64,000 nucleotides of DNA, from contig NTLF01000019.1 of assembly GCA_002631855.1 (NCBI GenBank), positions 62,001 to 126,000 of the forward strand. Reading direction: 5' to 3'. The stretch is from Zunongwangia sp. ESRF-bin46 (GTDB lineage: Bacteria; Bacteroidota; Bacteroidia; Flavobacteriales; Flavobacteriaceae). This document shows, in pieces, positions 26,407-33,678 of this stretch (its first letter is position 1; each line of letters starts with the position of its first letter). A model generated the notes under the pieces. It made no database searches, was not told where the DNA came from, and saw only the letters and a program-made list of their open reading frames with translations. The position numbers were made by a program, and so were the translations under genes.

Positions 26407-27243
26407 CTAAATTTTAAAAGTAATCACAGGTACTTTGCTATGATTTACCACATCTTCGCCAATACTTCCTGAAAAAAAATGAGCTAGACCACGGCGCCCG
26501 TGGGTAGGTATTGCAATTACATCTGCTTTAACTCTATTACTGTAGTTAAAAATGCCACTTTCTACTGTGTAAGAATTTTGAAAAGCGACATTATTGATAG
26601 TGTGTGCATCGTCCAATTTACTTTTACTTAAAAAATTGACGATTCGCTCTTCAATTTCATAGGTGCTTTTAAATTCTTCGGCAGGTAAATGCACATACAA
26701 TAACTTTACGTCGGCATCAAATGTTTGAAAAAATTTCATAGCCTTATAATAGGCAGGTAGGTTTTCATCTTTAAAATCACTGGCAAAAACTACTTTGTTT
26801 ATTTTAAAGTTCTCTTGATCATCTTTTATAACCAATACCGGAGTTTCAGAAGTACGCACTACTTTTTCAGTATTGCTACCCACAAAAACTTCATTCCATC
26901 CTGTGCTGCCATTAGATCCCATAACAATTAAGTCACAACTAAATTCTTTAGCTAAGGCACCAAGCTCTGTAAAAACCTTATAGTTTTGTACTGTAGTTTG
27001 TACTTTAATACCGTCTAAAAAACTTTTATCTAAATATTCCTCAAAACGTTTTTCAGCTAGTTTCATATAATACAGTGCTTCCATCACTTCACGGGATTCA
27101 TCTCTATTTACAACCGCTTCAGTAAGGCCTAACATATGCACAACAACTAATTCTCCATTATGTTTTTTTGCGATTTCTGCTGCTGCTTTTAGGGCATAAT
27201 CTGCGTGTTTTGAAAAATCTGTCGGTACTAATATTTTTTTCAT
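26407..27243 (-). CDS. Tandem universal stress protein, co-transcribed with hpf
   Basis: 278 residues. Domain 1 opens KKILVPTDFSKHADYALKAAAEIA and has the nucleotide loop GSNGSTGWNEVFVGSNT near residue 108. Unlike its neighbours, domain 2 keeps much of a Usp signature: IAIPTHGRRGLAHFFSGSI near the C-terminus, so both halves may bind nucleotide. It lies 21 bp after hpf and shares its FNR-like promoter; a strong terminator follows. It is the most canonical Usp of the window. Confidence 0.9.
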   Translation of the reverse strand: MKKILVPTDFSKHADYALKAAAEIAKKHNGELVVVHMLGLTEAVVNRDESREVMEALYYMKLAEKRFEEYLDKSFLDGIKVQTTVQNYKVFTELGALAKEFSCDLIVMGSNGSTGWNEVFVGSNTEKVVRTSETPVLVIKDDQENFKINKVVFASDFKDENLPAYYKAMKFFQTFDADVKLLYVHLPAEEFKSTYEIEERIVNFLSKSKLDDAHTINNVAFQNSYTVESGIFNYSNRVKADVIAIPTHGRRGLAHFFSGSIGEDVVNHSKVPVITFKI

Positions 27244-27264
27244 AATAATGTTCTTTACTTTTTT

Positions 27265-27564
27265 TTATTTTGCCGTAAATAGTGAATGGCGTTTTTCGAG
27301 TTGTCGTTTTAAGTCACGAATCGTTTCCTTTAAGGCCGATTCATAATAGCTACTAGTCGAACTTGCAAAAATCCTAGGCCCTGGAGCGCTAAGTTCAATT
27401 TCGCAGATACAATCCATTCCTGATTTATCTTGACCTTTTTTAAAAAATACTTCGGCACGAATTAACCAATCATACTTTCTTGCAAGTTTATTGAGCTTTT
27501 TTGTTAGGTACTTATTTAACGCTTCACTAGCTTCCATTTTGACATATTGAACGTTAATTTCCAT
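27265..27564 (-). CDS. hpf: Ribosome hibernation-promoting factor, short form (HPF/RaiA family)
   Basis: 99 residues, only the N-terminal beta-alpha-beta-beta-beta-alpha domain: VQYVKMEASEALNKYLTKKLNKL, then DCICEIELSAPGPRIFASS and SYYESALKETIRDLKRQL. It has no C-terminal dimerisation domain, so it would be a short HPF or RaiA, which stabilises idle 70S ribosomes. It sits in one unit with a two-domain Usp and is preceded by an FNR-like box (53 bp from the ATG), which links ribosome dormancy to respiratory state. Confidence 0.9.
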   Translation of the reverse strand: MEINVQYVKMEASEALNKYLTKKLNKLARKYDWLIRAEVFFKKGQDKSGMDCICEIELSAPGPRIFASSTSSYYESALKETIRDLKRQLEKRHSLFTAK

Positions 27565-27586
27565 AGGTTTAGGATTTAAGTTTTTT

Positions 27587-27630
27587 CAAATATAAATTGA
27601 AACCATATAAAAAAATATGACTTTTATCAA
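27587..27630 (-). promoter_or_regulatory. FNR-like box and -7 element of hpf-usp
   Basis: ATGAC-TTTT-ATCAA at 27617-27630; on the minus strand TATATTTG (perfect) at 27594-27587 follows after 22 bases. The box edge is 53 bp from the hpf ATG. Confidence 0.75.
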
Positions 27631-27636
27631 TCTAGT

Positions 27637-27756
27637 ATGAAAAAAGAAAACAAAGTCATGGAACCTCCTGAAAGAAATTGTAGAGGGTTGCTCCCGAACC
27701 CAAATAAAAACATTCGAACTCTCTGGGGTTTTTATTGTAAAGTGTTAAAGTTTTGA
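27637..27756 (+). CDS. Possible 39-residue ORF opposite hpf
   Basis: ATG at 27637 (a second in-frame ATG at 27658) opens a frame ending with TGA at 27754-27756. The product would be small and basic with RNCRGLLPNPNKNIRTLWGF in its middle. It begins 7 bp after the hpf box, too close to be driven from it. No family recognised; chance is quite possible. Confidence 0.2.
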   Translation: MKKENKVMEPPERNCRGLLPNPNKNIRTLWGFYCKVLKF

Positions 27757-28298
27757 AAAATATTGCATCCTTTCTACTCACAAAAAAACTCCTTTATAAA
27801 TTTCACTTTTTAATATTTTAAAAAATAATATTCAAAATTTTCGTTGTAAAATATGATAATCAGTGTTTTAAAAATTCGGTGTGTATTATCAATATTTTTA
27901 CATATAAAGCACCTATTATCAGACGATAAGACATTATACAAGTATTGTTTATCGGTAATAGATAAAAAATATTTTATTCATTCTAAAGAAACTATTGAAT
28001 GGGTTAAAGGAAAATTCTATCCATTGTATCATTATCTCTTTTGATTGCATACACATTGCCTTTATTTAACTTAACATAGAAGTTTTTTACAAGTATTGCA
28101 GACGTTCCAGTCGCCATTTTTTTCCAACAAATACATCAAGGTTTTTCCTTTAATCGATTTCAAAGTAAGCTAAAAATTTTAGTGTGGTATCAACCCAAAT
28201 ATCCATTTGTGTCATTTAGTTATATATAATTTTCGGCTGCCACACTTCATTCACTATAAGAAGTTTGAAGTTCAAGCTTAATTATAGTGCTATCATAA
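27757..28298. other. Gene-poor spacer
   Basis: About 540 bp, very AT-rich. A 63-codon frame at 27853-28044 exists but has biased, low-complexity composition and no neighbour support. I see no convincing gene, RNA or repeat. Confidence 0.6.
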
Positions 28299-29141
28299 CT
28301 ATCTGTGCAGAGCTATTACAGGAGTACTGGGGAGTGGGCCCAAATCTGTGATTCGTGAATGGGTAATACCCAATTTTCTCCAGAAATCCGGCTTGCGATC
28401 CATAAGACAGATAATATAGTCTGAATGGTGTTTTGCAAATTTTTTCAACGCAGCTGCATTTTCAATATATTCAATTTTAATCGGTTTTTTAAAGTGCATT
28501 TCCAGATGAGAGCGTACTTTACTTTGATTGGCTTTTTGAAGCTCAGACAGCCCCTCTTTGCTAGATAGGGTCACAATCTTAATACTACCATTGGCAATTT
28601 TTATCAAAGAGTACCAATTTTCGAGTTCAGCTTTTGGAAGGTCTAACCCAAAATATGATGCCAATACAAATTTTGGGTTCTCATGCATTTTCGCAGAAGA
28701 CGGAATAATCAACACAGGACACTCCCTTATATTGTCAATAATGCTTCTAGTGTTTTTACTATATCTTTCCATACTTTTATTGGCATTGTCTTTTCCGGGA
28801 AGCACAACTAAATCGATTTCCACCTCCTTGATGGTTTTTTTTATGGCATCTACAAGACTGGAACATTCAGAGATGGCGTTGAAACGATGCTTTTCATTAC
28901 TGTTGTTATGAATATATTTATTAACTGCTTGTCCAAGGCTTATCTCTGATGTATGTCTGGGTTTTTCAAAGATATTATCATTAGCTTGTAATAGATGAAT
29001 GGCATTAAACCCGTTCACGTCATAGGTGTATGCATTCAAAAAAAAGAACTGACATTCCTCTTTTTTGAAAAATTTAACGGCATAATCAATAGCGTCATAA
29101 CTGCTTCTCTTAAAGTCGATAGGAATTAATATTTTTTTCAT
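28299..29141 (-). CDS. Divergent tandem universal stress protein lacking the ATP loop
   Basis: 280 residues. The start KKILIPIDFKRSSYDAIDYAV and the overall two-domain pattern are Usp, but the usual loop G-x2-G-x9-G(S/T) is replaced by PGKDNANKSMERYSKNT near residue 122, with no glycine at the expected places. It is therefore probably not an ATP-binding Usp. It follows the Rnk/GreA-like gene by 10 bp and has no FNR-like box; the nearest candidate promoter is the sigma-54 site at 30209-30224 upstream of the small ORFs. Confidence 0.83.
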   Translation of the reverse strand: MKKILIPIDFKRSSYDAIDYAVKFFKKEECQFFFLNAYTYDVNGFNAIHLLQANDNIFEKPRHTSEISLGQAVNKYIHNNSNEKHRFNAISECSSLVDAIKKTIKEVEIDLVVLPGKDNANKSMERYSKNTRSIIDNIRECPVLIIPSSAKMHENPKFVLASYFGLDLPKAELENWYSLIKIANGSIKIVTLSSKEGLSELQKANQSKVRSHLEMHFKKPIKIEYIENAAALKKFAKHHSDYIICLMDRKPDFWRKLGITHSRITDLGPLPSTPVIALHR

Positions 29142-29151
29142 TATTCAAATT

Positions 29152-29571
29152 TTAAACAGATTCATTAATCTTTTTTGTCTTGCTGTCTTGTATTACAGTT
29201 ACGATCCTTATTTGCTGTTTTCCTGAAGGAAAATCCCATTCAATAGTATCTTTTTCTGAACATCCAATAAGCGCAGCTCCCATAGTGGTAAGAATAGAAA
29301 TTTTATCCTGTTTGTTATCTTTCTCCGATGGAATAACCAGTTGAATTGCTTTTTCCCAGCCGTTTTCAGAATACACCATAATTTTACTATTAAAACGTAT
29401 TACATCTTCTGGAATGTCGATTTCATCAACTACCTGAGCTGTTTTTAATTTATCGCTCAATTTTTGTAATGATTTTTGTGTTTGAAAATCTTCAGCATAG
29501 CCTGAAATATTGAGTATTCGTTTTAAATACACATATTCTTTTTTTTCTAAAATTAAACTTCCATACTTCAT
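29152..29571 (-). CDS. Rnk/GreA-C-like RNA-polymerase-binding factor
   Basis: 139 residues from the ATG at 29571 (an earlier ATG at 29580 adds three residues; the paralogue at 31460 begins at the same MKYGS). A short N-terminal helical region (to about 55) is followed by a GreA/GreB C-terminal FKBP-like domain: IRFNSKIMVYSENGWEKAIQLVIPSE and then ISILTTMGAALIGCSEKDTIEWDFPSG. The N-terminal arm is shorter than the GreA coiled coil, as in Rnk, so it may compete with Gre factors at the RNA polymerase secondary channel instead of promoting cleavage. Followed at 10 bp by a Usp gene. Confidence 0.83.
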   Translation of the reverse strand: MKYGSLILEKKEYVYLKRILNISGYAEDFQTQKSLQKLSDKLKTAQVVDEIDIPEDVIRFNSKIMVYSENGWEKAIQLVIPSEKDNKQDKISILTTMGAALIGCSEKDTIEWDFPSGKQQIRIVTVIQDSKTKKINESV

Positions 29572-29769
29572 TGTTAACATCTTTTAAGGGCTACTAAATC
29601 AAAAAATAACCGTGTTAGACATACGCTTTTTCAATGCGTTTAAATTATTATATTGAATAACCTCACTCTCAGCGATAAGTCATACTTTCTTTATTTTTAG
29701 GGTTATACCATCCATTAAAACTATAAGAACACCAAGTTTTATTTTTCATCGATCTCTTATTAGCTGTAA

Positions 29770-29892
29770 TTATTTGAAAAGTCGGGTTGCGATACTTCTC
29801 TCGTAGTACTTTTCAGTGATATATTTCCTTCTCCGTTTTTTAATTTCGGACTTTTGACGGGCTTTATCCCATCGTCTTTGTTCTAGGTTCAT
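29770..29892 (-). CDS. Predicted 40-residue basic protein
   Basis: ATG at 29892, TAA at 29770-29772. The product is strongly basic and helical with EQRRWDKARQKSEIKKRRRK at its N-terminal half. It lies 10 bp after another small ORF (29903-30046) on the same strand, downstream of a sigma-54-type promoter. Low Met-to-stop length means chance cannot be excluded, but the Arg/Lys pattern is not what AT-rich noise gives. No family recognised. Confidence 0.4.
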   Translation of the reverse strand: MNLEQRRWDKARQKSEIKKRRRKYITEKYYERSIATRLFK

Positions 29893-29902
29893 GACATCAG
29901 TT

Positions 29903-30046
29903 TTAAAATGGATTAATAATTAAGCCTCTATTTCTTAAATACCTTTTGTTCGCCAATCTATAAGGACTAGTGCGTACGGAGCTAAATCTTAGCTTGGTTT
30001 GCATTTTTTTTTCTTTAAGGAATGTTACTAATTCGGTAAAAATCAT
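29903..30046 (-). CDS. Predicted 47-residue protein behind a sigma-54 promoter
   Basis: ATG at 30046, TAA at 29903-29905. It reads a short amphipathic helix (IFTELVTFLKEKK) and a basic stretch with SPYRLANKRYLRNRG. A full-consensus sigma-54 promoter lies 163 bp upstream. The next small ORF follows after 10 bp. An inner ATG at residue 15 is an alternative start. No family recognised. Confidence 0.4.
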   Translation of the reverse strand: MIFTELVTFLKEKKMQTKLRFSSVRTSPYRLANKRYLRNRGLIINPF

Positions 30047-30208
30047 TTTTTTTGTTTTCTAAGGTTAATATTTGCCGTTTAAAGCTTTTTGTTATGTTAA
30101 TCTTTAGTTAGCCAACTTATGCCAAAAGCGCTCATTCATCATATTCACAAAAAAACCATACCTGTTTATTTGTGTAGCTAACACATTGATAATGTTTACT
30201 ATATAGTA

Positions 30209-30224
30209 AGCAATCTATGTGCCA
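30209..30224 (-). promoter_or_regulatory. Sigma-54 promoter, consensus match
   Basis: Minus strand TGGCAC-ATAGA-TTGCT (30224 to 30209) matches TGGCAC-N5-TTGCW at every defined base, GG and GC being ten bases apart. It reads toward the small ORFs at 30046 and 29892 and then the Rnk-like and Usp genes. An NtrC-type activator gene lies 3.5 kb away. Confidence 0.75.
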
Positions 30225-30408
30225 CTAGTTGTGACATTAATGGGTAAAAGCAGAGATAATCCTTGATGCACAAGGGTTTGAGGTGTTTTATTGAAAGTAG
30301 TAGTAGAATACTTAGTGGGGTGAAATTACTCAGTCAGGGAAATATGTATCAGTCAAACGTCGGCTGTTATTTTGTTTTAATACTAAGTTCAAATATAACC
30401 CACCAAAA

Positions 30409-30438
30409 AAAGGCTGTAAATTTAAATTTACAGCCTTT
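30409..30438 (-). terminator. Perfect 30-bp palindrome, intrinsic terminator
   Basis: AAAGGCTGTAAATTT (30409-30423) is directly followed by its reverse complement (30424-30438). On the minus strand it is followed by a T run (TTTTTTGG), 23 bp after the stop of the small ORF 30461-30580, so it should end that message. Confidence 0.8.
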
Positions 30439-30460
30439 GTTTAGTCGATTAATAATATTT

Positions 30461-30580
30461 TTAAATAGAAGCTCTAGACTTTCTTTTCTTCATTTTTTTC
30501 TCTTCTAATTTTTTTTGAATCTTTTCCTGTCTTTTATTATTTAATTCTGCTTTAGTGAGCTTTTTTTTTAATTTAGCCAT
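30461..30580 (-). CDS. Predicted 39-residue Lys-rich protein
   Basis: ATG at 30580, TAA at 30461-30463. The product is almost entirely one charged helix (AKLKKKLTKAELNNKRQEKI and further Lys/Glu runs), pI very high, possibly nucleic-acid or ribosome binding. A perfect terminator palindrome lies 23 bp after the stop, which supports a real transcript. Not recognised as a named family. Confidence 0.55.
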   Translation of the reverse strand: MAKLKKKLTKAELNNKRQEKIQKKLEEKKMKKRKSRASI

Positions 30581-30943
30581 GATATAATTATTTTATATTT
30601 ATAAAATGAACATTGATTAAATTCTATATCCATGCATTATTCTATACACGAGTAAAATTTTTCAATATGTTTAAAATTAAAAACTTTCTTTTTAAGAAAA
30701 TGCATTAGAATTGTTCAGGCAAACTCGTTTTGCCTGATTAAGTCAGGAAAATAATTTTAGGTTTTTGAAATATTACAAAATAAAATAGGCTACAGAACCA
30801 TCTGTACGTAAACGGTTTGTAAGAATCACATGTATGTTTTATTTTAAGTTGATGCATTTCTGTTTATTGCTAAAGACTATTTTTTGAAAAATGAGTTGCT
30901 GCTCAATGAATCTTAAATATTCAATTTCCAAAATAAGTTAGAT
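30581..30943. other. Spacer with one hairpin
   Basis: About 360 bp. The only structure seen is TCAGGCAAA (30715-30723), loop of 5, TTTGCCTGA (30729-30737). It has no clear T run. No gene found. Confidence 0.55.
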
Positions 30944-31351
30944 TTACGACACCCCATTCATTAGCGTAAATTTGCCCTGTACTTTATCGAAAAATTCATC
31001 TTTTAATCGTCTGTATTTATCTAAGTGGTACAAATAGCTTTTCCGGTAGGCTTCATGTTCCTTTAAAAAGGTCATATCACAGTTCATATCTTCACATTCC
31101 GCAATATCGACCCTAGAGTTACTATAGTTGAGCAGGGCACTTAGCAAGTTACTGTTTTCAGTTTTCTTTTTCTGAAATCGTTGCAACACAGTTTTATCCT
31201 CCAGTTTATCGTTTATAGTACACATATTCACTAGATTGTTTACTTCTTTATCAATGTATTTTAAATGATTGATCCAGTTATCCAATTCGATAGTATTGAT
31301 TTTATGTGTTACTTCTACATCATTGTCGTGCTCATATATTTTGGTATTCAT
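30944..31351 (-). CDS. Helical protein of unknown function
   Basis: 135 residues, predicted almost all alpha-helical, with VTHKINTIELDNWINHLKYI at the start and the C-terminal KSYLYHLDKYRRLKDEFFDK; likely a coiled-coil or helical bundle. It holds three Cys (MCTIND, AECEDMNCD). No signal peptide. It lies 108 bp after the Rnk-like gene behind a long hairpin, in the same direction. I do not recognise the family; short helical proteins of this type often occur next to stress genes in flavobacteria. Confidence 0.6.
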   Translation of the reverse strand: MNTKIYEHDNDVEVTHKINTIELDNWINHLKYIDKEVNNLVNMCTINDKLEDKTVLQRFQKKKTENSNLLSALLNYSNSRVDIAECEDMNCDMTFLKEHEAYRKSYLYHLDKYRRLKDEFFDKVQGKFTLMNGVS

Positions 31352-31392
31352 ATTGAAGTATTTAAATTTTTAGTGTTGTTTATCTTAAGCTA

Positions 31393-31433
31393 CCATAGCA
31401 GGAATATGGTTTCCCTAATATTCCTAACTATGG
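31393..31433. repeat. Long imperfect hairpin between the Rnk-like gene and the helical-protein gene
   Basis: CCATAG-C-AGGAATA (31393-31406) pairs with TATTCCT-AA-CTATGG (31419-31433). It lies 27 bp after the stop at 31460 and has no T run, so it may protect the mRNA end more than terminate. Confidence 0.5.
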
Positions 31434-31459
31434 AAAACTTAAGACCTCTCTACGTTTAA

Positions 31460-31879
31460 TTAGATAGAAATTTTTTTATTTGCACTGTTGGTCTCTTGTG
31501 AAACAGCAACTATTTTCAGCAATTGTTGTCCTGTGGGGAAATCCCAAGTAACTGTATCCCCTTCAGAATATCCAAAGAGGGCAGACCCCATTGGGGTAAG
31601 AAAGGAAATTTTATTTTGTGCCATATCCCTTTCTGCGGGGGTTACCACTTGCAAGGTACGCTCCCATCCTTTTTCTGAAGCAACCGTAACCTTGCTGTTA
31701 AAACGAATAATCTCTTTAGGCATATCCTCTTCATCCACTATTTGGGCATTTTGCAACTCTTCACTGAATTTTTGCAATGATTGTTTTGTGTCAAAATCTT
31801 TGGCATAACCAGAAATATTGATGATACGCTTTAAGTACACATACTCCTTTTTTTCAATAATGATACTTCCGTACTTCAT
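31460..31879 (-). CDS. Rnk/GreA-C-like RNA-polymerase-binding factor (paralogue)
   Basis: 139 residues from the ATG at 31879; a TTG 24 bases earlier could extend it, but the paralogue at 29152-29571 has the same length and same start. Shared landmarks are MKYGSIIIEKKEYVYLKRI, IRFNSKVTVASEKGWERTLQ and WDFPTGQQLLKIV. It lies 24 bp after the glutamate dehydrogenase stop and is co-transcribed with it. Role: probable transcription-elongation modulator at the RNA polymerase secondary channel. The two copies differ enough for distinct regulation. Confidence 0.83.
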   Translation of the reverse strand: MKYGSIIIEKKEYVYLKRIINISGYAKDFDTKQSLQKFSEELQNAQIVDEEDMPKEIIRFNSKVTVASEKGWERTLQVVTPAERDMAQNKISFLTPMGSALFGYSEGDTVTWDFPTGQQLLKIVAVSQETNSANKKISI

Positions 31880-31903
31880 TTCTCTTTCTTTTAAGTTAGA
31901 CAA

Positions 31904-33202
31904 TTATGGAAAAATTCCTCGTTCTATATAGGCTTTTTCAATACGCTGAATGGCTAAACAATAGGCAGCGGTGCGCATATCCATAGATTCTCGTTCAGAA
32001 TATTCATATACTTTACTGAATGATTCTTTCATCTTTTTATCAAGCTTGGCCATTACCTCGTCCAATTGCCACAACTCTCCATTTCTGTTTTGCAGCCATT
32101 CAAAATAACTACCGACAACACCTCCAGAATTACATAGAATGTCTGGTATAATGGTTACTCCTCGTTCCAATAGTATTTTTTCACCATCCACATTGGTCGG
32201 TCCATTAGCTCCTTCGGCAATTAATTGCGCTTTAATATTTGGTGCATTTTCTTTAGTAATTTGGTTGCCCAAAGCCGCAGGGATGCAGATGTCGCAATCG
32301 CTACTGAAGAAATCTTCATTATCCATTTCTTCCGCTTCTGGGAAATTGCCTATGCCTCCGTTGTTCGCTTTACTATAATTAAAAAGGTCTTCAACCTGTA
32401 TTCCATCTTTGTTATAAATACTTCCTGAAGCATCTTGCACGGCTACTAACTTAGCACCTTCTTTTTCAAGGAAATGCGCTGCCCAATAACCTACGTTTCC
32501 AAAACCTTGGACAATAAATCGTTTTCCGTTAAGGTCTTCATTATTACGTTGCGCCCAGAACTTGATGTTCAAATAAACACCATATCCCGTTGCACGGTCA
32601 CGTCCTTCCAGTCCGCCACTCCCTGCTGGCTTACCTGTTACAACGTGTTGGTTTGCAGAACGTTCTGCCGGTGGGCGTGTACTCATATACGTATCTGCCA
32701 TCCACGCCATGGTTTGGCTATTGGTGTTTACATCTGGTGCTGGAATATCGTGTTCCGGCCCTATATTATCGGCTAAGGCAAAAGTGAACCTACGGGTAAT
32801 ACGCTCCAGTTCACTTTGTGAGTATTTTTTAGGATCTAACTGAATTCCTCCTTTACCACCCCCATAAGGTAATCCGGCCAAAGAGGTTTTCCATGTCATC
32901 CACATAGCCAATGCTCTTGCGGCATCAATATCTACAGTAGGGTGATATCTTAAACCTCCTTTGTAAGGGCCCAAGGCGTTGTTATGCTGCACTCTATATC
33001 CTGTAAAAACTTCTACATCACCATTATCCATTTTTACAGGAAAGTTTACGACAATTTCATTATTGGTAATACCTAAAATTTTACGGATACTTGGATGCAA
33101 ATCTATTTTATCTGCTGCACTGTGAAACTGTTCCATCACATTTTCCATCATTCCTCGTGCGGGTTGTTTTTTTTGCTTTTTAGCTTCTGATGTTGCTATC
33201 AT
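31904..33202 (-). CDS. gdhA: Glutamate dehydrogenase (Glu/Leu/Phe/Val dehydrogenase family)
   Basis: 432 residues. It interconverts glutamate and 2-oxoglutarate plus ammonia. The substrate-site motif SLAGLPYGGGKGGIQLDP near residue 108 holds the catalytic Lys; a Rossmann domain follows with RFIVQGFGNVGYWAAHFL near 225. Length and the ENVMEQFHSAADKIDLHPS N-terminus fit the hexameric NAD-type enzyme. A small Cys-rich protein is encoded 120 bp upstream with a sigma-54-type promoter, and an NtrC-type regulator beyond it; nitrogen-linked control of gdhA would make sense. Confidence 0.95.
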   Translation of the reverse strand: MIATSEAKKQKKQPARGMMENVMEQFHSAADKIDLHPSIRKILGITNNEIVVNFPVKMDNGDVEVFTGYRVQHNNALGPYKGGLRYHPTVDIDAARALAMWMTWKTSLAGLPYGGGKGGIQLDPKKYSQSELERITRRFTFALADNIGPEHDIPAPDVNTNSQTMAWMADTYMSTRPPAERSANQHVVTGKPAGSGGLEGRDRATGYGVYLNIKFWAQRNNEDLNGKRFIVQGFGNVGYWAAHFLEKEGAKLVAVQDASGSIYNKDGIQVEDLFNYSKANNGGIGNFPEAEEMDNEDFFSSDCDICIPAALGNQITKENAPNIKAQLIAEGANGPTNVDGEKILLERGVTIIPDILCNSGGVVGSYFEWLQNRNGELWQLDEVMAKLDKKMKESFSKVYEYSERESMDMRTAAYCLAIQRIEKAYIERGIFP

Positions 33203-33321
33203 TATTAAATTTTTTACTTGTTTGTAAGACTCATCTTAAATCATTGCTTTTCTTCTCTGAAAGAGGAATCGTCTTAATGAATTTGATTTGATTTTTTATT
33301 TTCTGAATAAATAAATTTGTT

Positions 33322-33495
33322 TTAGTGTGTTGCCAACTCATATTCCATTTCAGGAATGGGCGAAGGTTCATTTTTATCTTCAAATAAGGCTTCGTCATAT
33401 TCACTGCAAGACCATACTTGACTTTTCTGTTCGGTCAATACGCAGGTGTCTTTATGCATACAAGTGGGACAAATATTAAATGAGTTTGTTTTCAT
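33322..33495 (-). CDS. Small cysteine-rich protein (57 residues)
   Basis: ATG at 33495, TAA at 33322-33324. The product starts MKTNSFNICPTCMHKDTC and has WSCSEYDEALFED, so CxxC, a third Cys and a fourth Cys, a typical zinc-knuckle or rubredoxin-like metal site, followed by an acidic tail. It has its own near-consensus sigma-54 promoter 30 bp upstream and lies 120 bp before gdhA. I do not know the function; metal binding is inferred from the Cys spacing. Confidence 0.68.
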   Translation of the reverse strand: MKTNSFNICPTCMHKDTCVLTEQKSQVWSCSEYDEALFEDKNEPSPIPEMEYELATH

Positions 33496-33524
33496 AATAC
33501 ATTTTTACAATTTGATGTATTAAA

Positions 33525-33540
33525 AACAATGTGTGTGCCA
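33525..33540 (-). promoter_or_regulatory. Sigma-54 promoter, near consensus
   Basis: Minus strand TGGCAC-ACACA-TTGTT (33540 to 33525): perfect -24 element and one mismatch (C to T) in the -12 GC. A second TGGCAC occurs 10 bp further upstream (33545-33550), possibly an alternative -24. It reads into the Cys-rich ORF at 33495 and probably gdhA. Confidence 0.6.
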
Positions 33541-33678
33541 TTACGTGCCAAGAAACACTAGATGTGTTGTAAAACCCTATCGTATAAGGGTTTATATGGA
33601 AAAAGAATAAAAGAATAAATATGAAGAGGTGGTACAGAATTCCCCGCACTGGAAAATTTGTACCAATTTTAAAAAAAG

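Larger units (their letters stand above)
30047..30460. other. Intergenic region with sigma-54 promoter and terminator
   Basis: About 410 bp without a credible gene. It contains the sigma-54 site (30209-30224), a small palindrome GTTTACTATATAGTAAGC-like just left of it (30194-30211) and the perfect palindrome 30409-30438. A frame at 30263-30508 on the + strand runs through that palindrome and is rejected. Confidence 0.6.

Noticed and set aside
27853-28044. 63-codon ORF in the spacer between hpf and a Usp gene
   Set aside because: Very AT-rich composition, no recognisable motif, no promoter or neighbour support; expected by chance in such DNA.
29660-29690. AAGTATGACTTATCGC-like sequence (minus strand) upstream of the Rnk-like gene
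   Set aside because: Half-sites are two bases too close and one is imperfect; no -7 element at 22 bp. Not counted in the regulon.
30263-30508. 81-codon ORF on the + strand
   Set aside because: It runs through the perfect terminator palindrome and over the opposite small ORF; no protein motif.
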